NCBI GenBank assembly: GCA_943788695.1
Contig: CALSRG010000001.1
Location: 310,001-374,000 of the forward strand
Source of the DNA: an uncultured Flavobacteriaceae bacterium
Lineage (GTDB): Bacteria; Bacteroidota; Bacteroidia; Flavobacteriales; Flavobacteriaceae
DNA: 64,000 bases
Direction of reading: 5' to 3'
In this document: positions 37,801 through 46,776 of the stretch, one piece after another
Numbering within the stretch: position 1 is the stretch's first letter
How the letters are laid out: each line of letters starts with the position of its first letter
Position numbers and translations under genes: made by a program
Notes under the pieces: generated by a model
The model's database searches: none
What the model saw: the letters and a program-made list of their open reading frames with translations, nothing else
What the model was told of the DNA's origin: nothing

Positions 37801-38651
37801 AACTATACACCATAAATACCGGAAATTTCAAACTCGATGGCGGGGCAATGTTTGGCGTCGTCCCTAAATCGATCTGGCAAAAAACAAACCCCGCAGACAA
37901 TAACAACATGATCGATATGGCTGCCCGATGTTTGTTGATTGAGGATGGTGATAAGCTCATCTTAATCGACACAGGAATGGGTGACAAACAAAGTGATAAG
38001 TTTTTCAAACACTATCGCCAATGGGGTAATGACACACTGGTTTCTTCACTTAAAAAACATGGGTTTCATCCGGACGATATTACTGATGTTTTTCACACGC
38101 ACCTTCATTTTGATCATTGCGGCGGAACAATAAATAGAAGTCATAAAGGCGCATTAGAACCTGCCTTCAAAAATGCTAAACTCTGGAGCAATCAAAATCA
38201 TTGGGGCTGGGCCACCTTTCCCAACCGTAGGGAGCGTGCATCTTTTTTGAAAGAGAACTTAGAGCCCATGTCCCTTTCTGGGCAGCTGAGTTTTGTGGAT
38301 CAGCCAAAAGATGGTCGATTTGCAGATACAGGACTTGGGTTTAGAGCTCTTTTTGTTGATGGGCATACAGACCGTCAGATGGTTCCATTTATTAAGTACC
38401 AAACCTATACCATAGCTTTTTGTGCAGATTTGTTGCCAACAGCCGGACACATACCGATACCCTACATAATGGGCTATGACACTCGTCCACTCTTAACAAT
38501 AGGAGAAAAAGAATTGTTTTTGAATGATGCTGCCGACCATAAATATTTGTTATTTTTGGAACACGATGCGCACAATGAAATAATTTCTGTGCAGCATACA
38601 GACAAGGGCGTTCGTCTTGATGAGACTTTTAAATGCCAAGATATTTTTTAA
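37797..38651 (+). CDS. MBL-fold metallohydrolase
   Basis: This 284-aa cytoplasmic protein carries the metallo-beta-lactamase motif HTHLHFDH (H102, H104, D106, H107), a later His in FVDGHTDRQM, Asp in AFCADLLPT and His in LEHDAHNE. That resembles the AHL-lactonase/quorum-quenching-like and AttM-type subgroup, but the substrate is unknown. Start and SulP stop overlap (ATGA), making it the third gene of the operon. Confidence 0.9.
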   Translation: MKLYTINTGNFKLDGGAMFGVVPKSIWQKTNPADNNNMIDMAARCLLIEDGDKLILIDTGMGDKQSDKFFKHYRQWGNDTLVSSLKKHGFHPDDITDVFHTHLHFDHCGGTINRSHKGALEPAFKNAKLWSNQNHWGWATFPNRRERASFLKENLEPMSLSGQLSFVDQPKDGRFADTGLGFRALFVDGHTDRQMVPFIKYQTYTIAFCADLLPTAGHIPIPYIMGYDTRPLLTIGEKELFLNDAADHKYLLFLEHDAHNEIISVQHTDKGVRLDETFKCQDIF

Positions 38652-38667
38652 CTAAACATCAAATACC

Positions 38668-40275
38668 ATGAATTACATGAAATCCATTCTACCCTTTTCA
38701 TTTGTTGCAGTGCTTCTAGCTGGTTGCGGTGCCGCTGCCATTGTTTCAACACCGATTGGAAATATCGACAATACTCCCGTTAAAGAGGCCGAACTCGCCG
38801 AAGCGCAAGCTCATCATTGGGGTCATCTTGATCTTCAACAAGACACCATTCCAGGCATGAGTGTTGACAAGGCTTATGCCGAGTTATTAAAGGATAAAAA
38901 GGGAACAACTGTTGTCGTTGCTGTAATTGACTCTGGGATCGACATTGATCACGAAGATCTTAATGACAATATTTGGATAAATAAAGATGAAGTGCCAAAC
39001 AATGGTAAAGACGATGATGGCAACGGATATGTTGACGACATTCATGGATGGAATTTTCTCGGAACAGCTTATGACGAGCAGTTAGAATTAGTTAGACTTT
39101 TAGCTAGTGGCGATACATCTCATCCAAGATATTCTGAAGCTCAAGCTGAATACGACAAGGCACGAGGCGGTGCAGAAAGTAGTAAAATGCGCTATGAACA
39201 AATTTATCAAATGGCTAACAACGCTCAAGAAGCGCTGAGCGCTCATTTTGGAACAGATGATTTCAGCCAAGAAGACGTCGACGCGATTACTTCAGAAGAT
39301 GACAGCCTCAAACAATATATTGCGGCAGCAAAACAGATGTATGGTTTTGGATTTGGATCACTTACTGAGGCTATGAATGAACTGAAAGGCGGTTTGGATT
39401 ATTTTTCTGATCAACTGAACTACAATTATAATCTTGAGTTAAAAGGGAGAACTACAGGCGACAATCCCGACAATTTTTCTCAAACTGTTTACGGCGACAA
39501 TAATGTTAAGCCGGTAAAAAAGTCTGAAAGCCACGGCACACATGTCGCTGGTATTATTGCCGCAGAACGTAACAATGGCATTGGCATGGATGGCGTTGCA
39601 AATAATGTTAAAATTATGGCAGTTCGGGCAGTTCCAAATGGCGATGAATATGATAAAGATGTTGCCTTAGCTATTCGTTATGCTGCAGACAATGGCGCTA
39701 AAGTGATTAATACAAGTTTTGGAAAATATTATTCGCCACACAGCGATAAAGTTCGTGAAGCAATCGCTTATGCAGGATCCAAGGATGTGTTAATTGTTAA
39801 TGCAGCTGGGAATGAAGGGGCTGATATTGATACCGTAAACGTTTTTCCAAATGATGCCTTTGGAACAGGTCCAGAAGTTTCTGATACTTTCCTTGCTGTA
39901 GGGTCAATCACTTCAAGTTACGGTTCAAAGTTAGTTTCTGGCTTTTCAAACTATGGCGCCATAAATGTTGATGTTTTTGCTCCTGGTTCTGCTGTTTACT
40001 CTACCACTCCTGAAAATGAATACGATTCAAAAAGCGGGACCTCTATGGCTGCTCCTTCAGCGGCAGGTGTTGCCGCGCTAATCCGTTCATACTATCCAAA
40101 ACTATCTGCATCAGAGGTGAAACAAATTATGATGGAATCAGGCTTAAAAATAAATCGCGAGGTTGTTATTGGTGGTGATGCAAGCAAGGTTGGCTCTTTT
40201 ACGTCAATGTCGCGGTCTGGTCGCATTGTGAACGCTTACAATGCCCTTGTCATGGCGGCTCAAAAATCAAAATAA
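38668..40275 (+). CDS. S8 (subtilisin-family) serine peptidase, lipoprotein
   Basis: This 535-aa protein has a lipobox ending LLAGC (C20; an alternative start three codons later gives the same signal). The triad is D88 (VIDSGIDIDHEDL), H289 (ESHGTHVAG) and S459 (SGTSMAAPS). About 200 residues separate Asp and His, far more than in subtilisin. The insert contains the long acidic/helical stretch from about 125 to 285 typical of a Bacteroidota subgroup. It probably degrades proteins at the cell envelope. It is 17 bases downstream of the MBL gene. Confidence 0.93.
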   Translation: MNYMKSILPFSFVAVLLAGCGAAAIVSTPIGNIDNTPVKEAELAEAQAHHWGHLDLQQDTIPGMSVDKAYAELLKDKKGTTVVVAVIDSGIDIDHEDLNDNIWINKDEVPNNGKDDDGNGYVDDIHGWNFLGTAYDEQLELVRLLASGDTSHPRYSEAQAEYDKARGGAESSKMRYEQIYQMANNAQEALSAHFGTDDFSQEDVDAITSEDDSLKQYIAAAKQMYGFGFGSLTEAMNELKGGLDYFSDQLNYNYNLELKGRTTGDNPDNFSQTVYGDNNVKPVKKSESHGTHVAGIIAAERNNGIGMDGVANNVKIMAVRAVPNGDEYDKDVALAIRYAADNGAKVINTSFGKYYSPHSDKVREAIAYAGSKDVLIVNAAGNEGADIDTVNVFPNDAFGTGPEVSDTFLAVGSITSSYGSKLVSGFSNYGAINVDVFAPGSAVYSTTPENEYDSKSGTSMAAPSAAGVAALIRSYYPKLSASEVKQIMMESGLKINREVVIGGDASKVGSFTSMSRSGRIVNAYNALVMAAQKSK

Positions 40276-40283
40276 TGTTATCT

Positions 40284-40316
40284 TAACAACCTTGCTAATA
40301 GTGGAGTTGTTTTTTT
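40284..40316 (+). terminator. Possible terminator after the S8 peptidase gene
   Basis: AACAAC (40285-40290) can pair with GTTGTT (40306-40311), extended by an imperfect inner stem, followed by T7. The stem is weak and AT-rich. Confidence 0.4.
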
Positions 40317-40329
40317 AAATCTAAAATCT

Positions 40330-42150
40330 ATGAGAGTTTTAATAGGCTTAATAATGACAACTTGTGTTCTGTCAACAATTCAGGCGCAACGGTTCGAAAA
40401 TGGTTATTGGCAGCAGGAAGTAAGCTACAAAATGACTGTTGATATGGATGTTGAAACCTATAATTTTCAAGGAACGCAAGAGCTGGTTTACACCAACCAT
40501 TCCCTAGAAACATTAGACCGAGTGTTCTTTCATTTGTTTTTTAATGCATTCCAACCAGGAAGCGAGATGGATGTGCGCTCAAGAACGATAGCGGATCCCG
40601 ACTCACGAGTCGCAGACCGTATTTATAAATTAAGTCAGGATGAAATTGGTTTTTTAAATGTCAGTAAGTTAAAGCAAAATGGAAAAGATTTGGCTTATAA
40701 ATTATCAGGGACTATTTTAGAGGTAGATTTAAACAAGCCCATTGGCCCTGGCGAATCAACTACTTTTAACATGCTATTTAACGGCCAGGTCCCTTTACAA
40801 ATTAGACGGTCAGGGCGCAATAATAAAGAAGGTGTGGCGCTATCTATGGCACAATGGTATCCAAAATTAGCGGAGTACGATTTTGAAGGGTGGCATGCCG
40901 ACCCTTATATTGGACGTGAATTCCATGGTGTTTGGGGTGATTTTGATGTTACCATAAATATTGACAAAGACTATATCATTGGCGGCACTGGTTATTTACA
41001 AAACCCTAATGACATTGGGCATGGCTATGAGACTAAATCGGTAAAACCTCAAAAGGGAGATAAATTAAGCTGGCACTTTAAAGCGCCAATGGTACATGAT
41101 TTCACTTGGGCGGCTGATCCAGACTATATTCATGATACCCTTAAAATGAAAAACGGACCTACGCTTCATTTCTTTTATCAAAACGACCCAGAGATTATCG
41201 AAAACTGGAAAAATTTACAGCCTAAGACTGCTGAGCTTATGGCGTTTTACAGTGATAACATAGGCAAATACCCTTACAATCAGTATTCCGTTATTCAAGG
41301 AGGCGACGGTGGCATGGAGTATGGCATGTGTACTTTGATTACAGGAAAGCGACCCTTTAACAGCTTGTTTGGTGTCACCGCACATGAAATGGCGCACACA
41401 TGGTTTCAATTCTTGCTGGCAACTGACGAGTCTCAGCATGAATGGATGGACGAGGGATTTACCTCTTACATCAGTGATCGCGCAGAAGCTAAGATAACTG
41501 GTTTAAATACTGACCACCCGTCTAAAAATTCATATCGAGGATATTACAGATTGGTGGAGTCTGGACTAGAGCAGCCTCAATCCACGCACGCGGACCGTTA
41601 CAATTACAACTACGCTTATGGTGTGGCCGCATACAGTAAAGGCGCGGTGTTTTTAGATCAACTTAGCTATGTTATTGGTCAAGAAGGTCTTGATAAAACA
41701 ATAAAGAAATATTTTAACGATTGGCATTTCAAACACCCAACGCCAAACGATTTTATCAGGTGTGCTGAAAAAGTTTCTGGTTTAGAGCTAAGCTGGTATC
41801 TCAACGATTGGACACGAACTACTAATCAAATAGATTACAGTATAAAATCTGTAGAAAATTCTGATGGTAAAAGTGTGGTCATGTTAGAGCGTGCTGGACT
41901 GATGCCGATGCCTATAGATTTAACTGTCACCTATGTTGATGGGCGTGTGGAAAATCATCATATTCCACTAACTATGATGCGAGGTACTAAGCCTTTAGCT
42001 ACAGGTACTGTGTTGCAAAAAGACTGGGCATGGGCTTATCCAACCTATACATTGACACTAAAAAATGCAGTTAAAAAGGTAGATATTGATCCATCACAAC
42101 GTATGGCTGATGTAAACAGAGAAAACAACACGTTCGTCATGGACAATTAA
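40330..42150 (+). CDS. M1 family metallopeptidase, exported
   Basis: The 606-aa protein has a signal peptide (to about IQAQR). The gluzincin site is H352-E-M-A-H356 with E375 18 residues later (DEGFTSY), and the exopeptidase motif GGDGGMEYGM replaces GAMEN. A conserved Tyr follows in YNYNYAYGVAAYSKGA. M1 enzymes remove N-terminal amino acids; this periplasmic subgroup is common in Bacteroidota. It follows the S8 protease gene on the same strand, so a role in protein digestion is likely. Confidence 0.93.
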   Translation: MRVLIGLIMTTCVLSTIQAQRFENGYWQQEVSYKMTVDMDVETYNFQGTQELVYTNHSLETLDRVFFHLFFNAFQPGSEMDVRSRTIADPDSRVADRIYKLSQDEIGFLNVSKLKQNGKDLAYKLSGTILEVDLNKPIGPGESTTFNMLFNGQVPLQIRRSGRNNKEGVALSMAQWYPKLAEYDFEGWHADPYIGREFHGVWGDFDVTINIDKDYIIGGTGYLQNPNDIGHGYETKSVKPQKGDKLSWHFKAPMVHDFTWAADPDYIHDTLKMKNGPTLHFFYQNDPEIIENWKNLQPKTAELMAFYSDNIGKYPYNQYSVIQGGDGGMEYGMCTLITGKRPFNSLFGVTAHEMAHTWFQFLLATDESQHEWMDEGFTSYISDRAEAKITGLNTDHPSKNSYRGYYRLVESGLEQPQSTHADRYNYNYAYGVAAYSKGAVFLDQLSYVIGQEGLDKTIKKYFNDWHFKHPTPNDFIRCAEKVSGLELSWYLNDWTRTTNQIDYSIKSVENSDGKSVVMLERAGLMPMPIDLTVTYVDGRVENHHIPLTMMRGTKPLATGTVLQKDWAWAYPTYTLTLKNAVKKVDIDPSQRMADVNRENNTFVMDN

Positions 42151-42205
42151 TTACAACTAACCAATATCACGATTTGTTGTGCTGTTTTCAGTATTTACTG
42201 CAACT

Positions 42206-42562
42206 ATGAGGCAAAAATTAGGACGTTTAAAAAGCGAAAAGCGTATTAACGCTCTTTTTAACAAGGGTGTTGTGCTTAAACAATTTCCGCTGTTATTGTT
42301 TTATAATCATTCTGCGGAATGGGAGTCGGGTGTGTCTGTTAGTAAACGGTTGTTTAAACGTGCTGTAGACCGTAACCGAATTAAGCGTCTTTTGCGTGAG
42401 GCTGTTAGAAAGCAATGGCAGGGGCTTTCAGGTGATGGCGGAATGCCTTGTGCGTTTATGCTTCTTTTTGTGGGACGTTCAATGCCAAGCTCCGAGGAGA
42501 TTACAAAAGCCTCTAACCATCTCTTTTCAAAACTGATGATTAACTCAAAGAAAAATGTCTAG
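42206..42562 (+). CDS. rnpA: Ribonuclease P protein component
   Basis: Starting at the ATG at 42206 the product is 118 aa, basic, with the RNR motif SVSKRLFKRAVDRNRIKRLLREAVRK that binds P RNA and the pre-tRNA leader. A GTG at 42179 would add nine residues without family support. It is not next to rpmH or dnaA here, as usual for Bacteroidota. Its stop overlaps the S41 peptidase start by 8 bases. Confidence 0.95.
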   Translation: MRQKLGRLKSEKRINALFNKGVVLKQFPLLLFYNHSAEWESGVSVSKRLFKRAVDRNRIKRLLREAVRKQWQGLSGDGGMPCAFMLLFVGRSMPSSEEITKASNHLFSKLMINSKKNV

Positions 42563-44180
42563 TTCAAATTCAATCAGTAGAATTGTAACAATAATAGCTG
42601 TTTCATTAGGGTCACACATCACTTATGCTACGCCACCAAACTTGTTTGAGATTGCCAAACAGCTGGATATTTTTAATACGCTTTTCAAAGAAGTTCAGCT
42701 CAATTTTGTAGACGAGACTAATCCCGCAGAACTAATAACTGCAGCCATTACAGAAATGATGGCAACATTGGATCCATATTCTGTCTTTATGAATGAGCAA
42801 GACATCGAAGCCGCCCGACTTCGTCAAGAAACAGATCAGGCTTCTATTGGGGCTCGTTACAAAATTGTAGAAAAAGGACTAGTGTTAACAGAAATATATA
42901 AATCGGGCGCGGCAGATATGGCTGGATTAAAGGTTGGGGATGTTATTACCGCTATCGATAATATTGAAGTTAAAGACTATCGTGGCGACCTTAATAATTT
43001 ATTATCGGGACCGAACGGATCTGAGGTTATTCTATTATATGAGCACAGAGCAAATAGCCATGAAGTTGTCTTAAAACGAGACAATAAAACTATTTCAGTA
43101 GTTCCTGTGGTTGAGCTTTTAGAAAGCGGTGTTGGATACACCGCCTTGACCCAATTTGACCAAAAAGCAGCTTTTGAACTAGACCAAGCTATCCGAAGTC
43201 TTCAAAATAAGGGCGCAACGGGCCTAATTCTTGACCTTAGAGGAAATCCTGGAGGGTTGCTAGGACAAGCTATTGATATTGTTAATTTTTTTGTTCCAAG
43301 AGGCGAACTCGTTGTTTCAACCCAGTCCAATTTACCATCACAAAACAAGGTCTATGTAACGAAAAAAGATCCTATTGCCGAACAATTGCCTGTTGTTATT
43401 TTAGTAAATGGGCGCAGCGCCTCTGCAAGTGAAATTGTTGCTGGCGCCTTACAGGATTTGGACAGAGCTGTTGTTTTAGGGGCGCGTAGTTTTGGAAAGG
43501 GATTGGTTCAACAACAAAAACCCCTAGTTTATGGCACGCAATTCAAGATTACCATTTCGCGATATTTTACACCTTCAGGAAGGTGTATTCAGTCGTTAGA
43601 TTATCGAAATAGAGACGACAATGGCGAAGCAACCAAGCGTGATGAAACGGCATTTCAAAGCTTTACAACTAAAAATGGAAGGCCTGTTTTTGATGGTGGA
43701 GGAGTGTTACCTGACCTCTTGATTCCAGAAGAGTCAACGCCGAACATATTGAGAACTGCTCTAGAACAAGGTATCATATTTGAGTTTATCAGTTCAATTA
43801 GTGATCTTTCTGATTACTTAAAAGATGATAAGATTATGATATCTGAAGGACTTTTTAATCAATTTTTAGACTGGGCTCAAATTAAAACGCCTTCTGAGCA
43901 AGTTATTAAAGATTTAGAAGAAAGTATTCATAAAGACGGATTAAGCCCTGATATGGATTATGCTTTGGCGCAGATTAAAAAAAATTTAAATAAAGCTATT
44001 CGCAAACAAATCATTTCTGCGAAAACATCGTTTAAAAGAGAAATGGCTTACGATATCGCATTACGTTTGTTTTATAAAGAAGGTTTGTTTTTATATAAAA
44101 TTAAAAACGATCCTGCAATTATTGAAGCTAACAAACTGCTTGTTAATAGTAATCAATATTATAAATATTTAGGTCATTAA
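42555..44180 (+). CDS. S41 family C-terminal processing peptidase
   Basis: The 541-aa protein has an N-terminal signal (GSHITYATP), a PDZ domain (about 85-175, LVLTEIYKSGAADMAGLKVGDVI) and the protease domain. The catalytic dyad is S290 (NGRSASASEI) and K315 (SFGKGLVQQ), with the normal 25-residue spacing. Substrate-binding LDLRGNPGGLL is intact. CtpA/Prc-like enzymes trim C-termini of periplasmic proteins. It overlaps rnpA by 8 bases and precedes the OmpA-like gene by 2. Confidence 0.93.
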   Translation: MSSSNSISRIVTIIAVSLGSHITYATPPNLFEIAKQLDIFNTLFKEVQLNFVDETNPAELITAAITEMMATLDPYSVFMNEQDIEAARLRQETDQASIGARYKIVEKGLVLTEIYKSGAADMAGLKVGDVITAIDNIEVKDYRGDLNNLLSGPNGSEVILLYEHRANSHEVVLKRDNKTISVVPVVELLESGVGYTALTQFDQKAAFELDQAIRSLQNKGATGLILDLRGNPGGLLGQAIDIVNFFVPRGELVVSTQSNLPSQNKVYVTKKDPIAEQLPVVILVNGRSASASEIVAGALQDLDRAVVLGARSFGKGLVQQQKPLVYGTQFKITISRYFTPSGRCIQSLDYRNRDDNGEATKRDETAFQSFTTKNGRPVFDGGGVLPDLLIPEESTPNILRTALEQGIIFEFISSISDLSDYLKDDKIMISEGLFNQFLDWAQIKTPSEQVIKDLEESIHKDGLSPDMDYALAQIKKNLNKAIRKQIISAKTSFKREMAYDIALRLFYKEGLFLYKIKNDPAIIEANKLLVNSNQYYKYLGH

Positions 44181-44182
44181 AT

Positions 44183-44995
44183 ATGATAAGGTTGTTTTTT
44201 GTGTTGGTTTTTTCAGTAGGTCAGATTGTTTCTGGACAGTCAGAATTGACGCATAAAGTCTTTTTTAATACCGCCTCCGACGTATTGTCAAATACTGAAA
44301 GCCAACGACTGACATTATTTTCACAAGATTTGATAGTACAAAAAATAAGTGATGTACAAATTGTTGGTTATTGTGACGATAGGGGAACAAACGCTTACAA
44401 TCTAGAGCTGTCGACACGAAGAGCTATAGCTATTGAAAGTGCTCTTATTGCTCAAAAATTTCCAAAAGACATCATTACTTATGTAAACGGGAAAGGTGAA
44501 TTGCTTCTGAATAACGATGGTAATTTGTCTACCGATAGTCAACGCGGACTTAATAGGCGTGTTGATATTATTGTTACAATTGAAGCACAACAAAAAACAG
44601 TTAAACCCGCACCTAATAGCCTGGAAGGAAAATTAAAGGTTGGTGATAAAATAGTCTTGAAAGATATTTTATTCAAAACTGGTTACAGTGATATTTTAAA
44701 AGAATCTATAAATAATCTTGATAAAATCACTGAAATTTTAAAGACCCGCAAAGATGTACATTTTATAATTCTGGGGCATGTATGTTGCACGGATTCTGGT
44801 CGTGATGCCATCGATAGACGAACAAAAAAATTCAATCTTTCAGTGGCACGAGCTCAACGTGTGTATGATTATTTTCTGTCTCACGGAATCAGTAAAGAAC
44901 GTATGTCTTTTAAAGGTTTGGGACGCCAATTTCCATTAGGTGGTTCAAATAAATTTGATCGTCGGGTTGAAATAGAAATTGTTAAAATCGATTAA
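44183..44995 (+). CDS. Protein with two OmpA-like peptidoglycan-binding domains
   Basis: The 270-aa exported protein (signal to about VSGQ) contains two OmpA-type domains in tandem. The first (about 25-130) has HKVFFNTASDVL, GYCDDRGTNAYNLELSTRRA and RRVDIIVTI. The second (about 160-270) has LFKTGYSDI, LGHVCCTDSG, NLSVARAQRVYDYF and FDRRVEIEIV. The Asp and Arg that contact diaminopimelate appear present in both. No barrel or other domain precedes them. It probably tethers cell wall and envelope. GC falls noticeably from here toward 47 kb. Confidence 0.85.
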   Translation: MIRLFFVLVFSVGQIVSGQSELTHKVFFNTASDVLSNTESQRLTLFSQDLIVQKISDVQIVGYCDDRGTNAYNLELSTRRAIAIESALIAQKFPKDIITYVNGKGELLLNNDGNLSTDSQRGLNRRVDIIVTIEAQQKTVKPAPNSLEGKLKVGDKIVLKDILFKTGYSDILKESINNLDKITEILKTRKDVHFIILGHVCCTDSGRDAIDRRTKKFNLSVARAQRVYDYFLSHGISKERMSFKGLGRQFPLGGSNKFDRRVEIEIVKID

Positions 44996-45432
44996 TTCCT
45001 CATCATTCCAATGTGCGGTATACCGTCTTCAAGATATGGTTCGCCAATTGTTTTAAATCCAAGATTGTTATAAAATTTTTCTAAATGTTTTTGGGCTGAA
45101 ATTTTAACTTCTGTAGTTTTATAAAAATCTTTTATTGCTTCAATAGAGGAATTCATAATGTTATAACCATATTTTTTATTTCTATAAGTTGTATTAACAA
45201 CTACCCTCCCAATACTTGATTGCACAAAATATTCTCCCGGGCCAAATAGTCTGGTATAAGCAACAAGTTTATTTTGATCATAACCCAAAACATGAAGTGC
45301 TTTTTGATCTTTATTATCAATATCTTGATAGACACAGTCTTGCTCAACAACAAAAACTTCACTCCTCAGTCTTAATATTTCATACAACTCTATTGTTGAA
45401 AGATCTGAAAAATTTTTAATGTCTACAGTCAT
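44992..45432 (-). CDS. GNAT acetyltransferase, ElaA-like
   Basis: This 146-aa protein begins with the ElaA-like LYEILRLRSEVFVVEQDCVYQDID (Phe/Gln/Asp pattern), followed by the acetyl-CoA loop RVVNTTYRNKKYGYNIMNSS and the end GFKTIGEPYLEDGIPHIGM. The acceptor is unknown. The gene is AT-rich. Its stop overlaps the OmpA-like gene by TTAA. It follows the cation transporter by 4 bases and is likely co-transcribed with rpiB and that gene. Confidence 0.88.
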   Translation of the reverse strand: MTVDIKNFSDLSTIELYEILRLRSEVFVVEQDCVYQDIDNKDQKALHVLGYDQNKLVAYTRLFGPGEYFVQSSIGRVVVNTTYRNKKYGYNIMNSSIEAIKDFYKTTEVKISAQKHLEKFYNNLGFKTIGEPYLEDGIPHIGMMRN

Positions 45433-45436
45433 AAAT

Positions 45437-46345
45437 TTAGTGTTGAACTATGATTTCAGAGTGATTACATTTGTTAAATTCAGGTTGAATATTAACATGA
45501 TGGATGCTAAATTTATCATGAAGAAGTAGTTCAATTTCTTTTAGAATATTATCAAATTCTGATAATTGAATGTTATGAGAAAATGTTATGTGTGCTTCTA
45601 GATGAATATCGTGATCATTCAATTGCCAAACATGAACATGATGTATGTTTGTGATAGATTCTATTGACTCAATTTCTTTAACTATCGTCTTGATTTTTAT
45701 ATCTTCTGGTGTAAAAAGCATTAATACATTAAAAGATGATTTTAATAAATCGAAACCCATTTTAATAAGATAAACACCTATTCCAAAAGTTAGTGCGCTA
45801 TCGACCCAGTATATATCAAAATATTTAATTAACAATCCTCCAAACAATACAGCCACAGAGGCCATCATATCTGATAAAAGATGTAAATACGCAGATTTAA
45901 TATTCATGTTCGAATGACTACCTTTTTGGAGAAGTAATACACTAAAACCATTAAATAAAATTCCTAAGAGTGCTAACCAAATAACGATATTTGCGTTAAT
46001 AGGTTCAGGGTTTTGAATTCTTTTTATAGCTTCAATAATAAGTATCAATGCTAGCACTATTAAAGAAGAGGCGTTTATAAAAGCAGCTAAAATTTCAGCA
46101 CGTTTATTGCCAAATGTTTTCTTTAAAGATGCTTTCTGTTTACTGACTTTTGAGGCGATATAACTAATAACTAAAGAAACTACGTCAGAAAAATTATGTA
46201 CAGCATCACTAATAAGAGCTAGACTACCAGCAAAAAAACCACCGATGATCTGGGTTAAAGTGATTAGTACATTCAGTACAATAGATATAAGTAAGTTTTT
46301 TTCATCACCAAGATGATGGTGATGGTGATGGTGATGGTGCGACAT
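45437..46345 (-). CDS. Cation diffusion facilitator transporter with N-terminal poly-His
   Basis: The 302-aa protein has six membrane segments and a cytoplasmic C-terminal domain (about 205-302) with HVWQLNDHDIHLEAHIT, as in zinc/cobalt/cadmium exporters (CzcD/ZitB). Metal-site motifs are SDAVHNFSD in helix 2 and HLLSDMMASV in helix 5. The N-terminus is MS followed by nine consecutive His, encoded by a CACCAT repeat, a probable metal sensor or chelating tail. The start overlaps the rpiB stop by one base (TAATG). Confidence 0.93.
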   Translation of the reverse strand: MSHHHHHHHHHLGDEKNLLISIVLNVLITLTQIIGGFFAGSLALISDAVHNFSDVVSLVISYIASKVSKQKASLKKTFGNKRAEILAAFINASSLIVLALILIIEAIKRIQNPEPINANIVIWLALLGILFNGFSVLLLQKGSHSNMNIKSAYLHLLSDMMASVAVLFGGLLIKYFDIYWVDSALTFGIGVYLIKMGFDLLKSSFNVLMLFTPEDIKIKTIVKEIESIESITNIHHVHVWQLNDHDIHLEAHITFSHNIQLSEFDNILKEIELLLHDKFSIHHVNIQPEFNKCNHSEIIVQH

Positions 46346-46776
46346 TATGAAATTTTAATTTTTTCCACGCGACGTTGATGCCGTCCGGCTTCAAAAGATG
46401 TAGATATAAAAGTTTTAATCATTTCAATACTATCGTCTTTAGAGATAAATCGCGCTGGTAAACTAATTATATTGGCGTTATTATGTGATCTTGCTAACTC
46501 AGCTAATTCAGTATTCCAACAAAGTGCAGCTCTGACATTTTGATATTTATTAGCTGTCATACTAACACCATTTCCACTACCACAAATTAGTATACCAAAA
46601 TCAGCGGTTTGTTTATCTATACTTTGAGCCACAGGATGAACAAAATCAGGATAATCAACACTATCTTCATGATCTGTTCCGTAATTAACAACTGTAAATC
46701 CTTGCTTCGTAAGATAGTCAACTATTAAATTTTTGTATTCAGTTCCAGCATGGTCATTACCTATTGCAATAGTCAT
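46345..46776 (-). CDS. rpiB: Ribose-5-phosphate isomerase B
   Basis: This 143-aa protein (IGNDHAGTEYKNLI at the N-terminus) has D8-H9, catalytic C65 in ICGSGNGVSMTANK and a C-terminal R/H-rich phosphate contact (FEAGRHQRRVEKI). It interconverts ribose-5-phosphate and ribulose-5-phosphate in the pentose-phosphate pathway. It is read leftwards from the AT-rich spacer at 46777 and is coupled to the cation transporter gene. Confidence 0.95.
   Translation of the reverse strand: MTIAIGNDHAGTEYKNLIVDYLTKQGFTVVNYGTDHEDSVDYPDFVHPVAQSIDKQTADFGILICGSGNGVSMTANKYQNVRAALCWNTELAELARSHNNANIISLPARFISKDDSIEMIKTFISTSFEAGRHQRRVEKIKIS

Noticed and set aside
46315..46341. CAC/CAT repeat as a cloning His-tag or microsatellite contaminant
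   Set aside because: The repeat is in frame with a full natural transporter and flanked by matching chromosomal genes, so it is native coding sequence.
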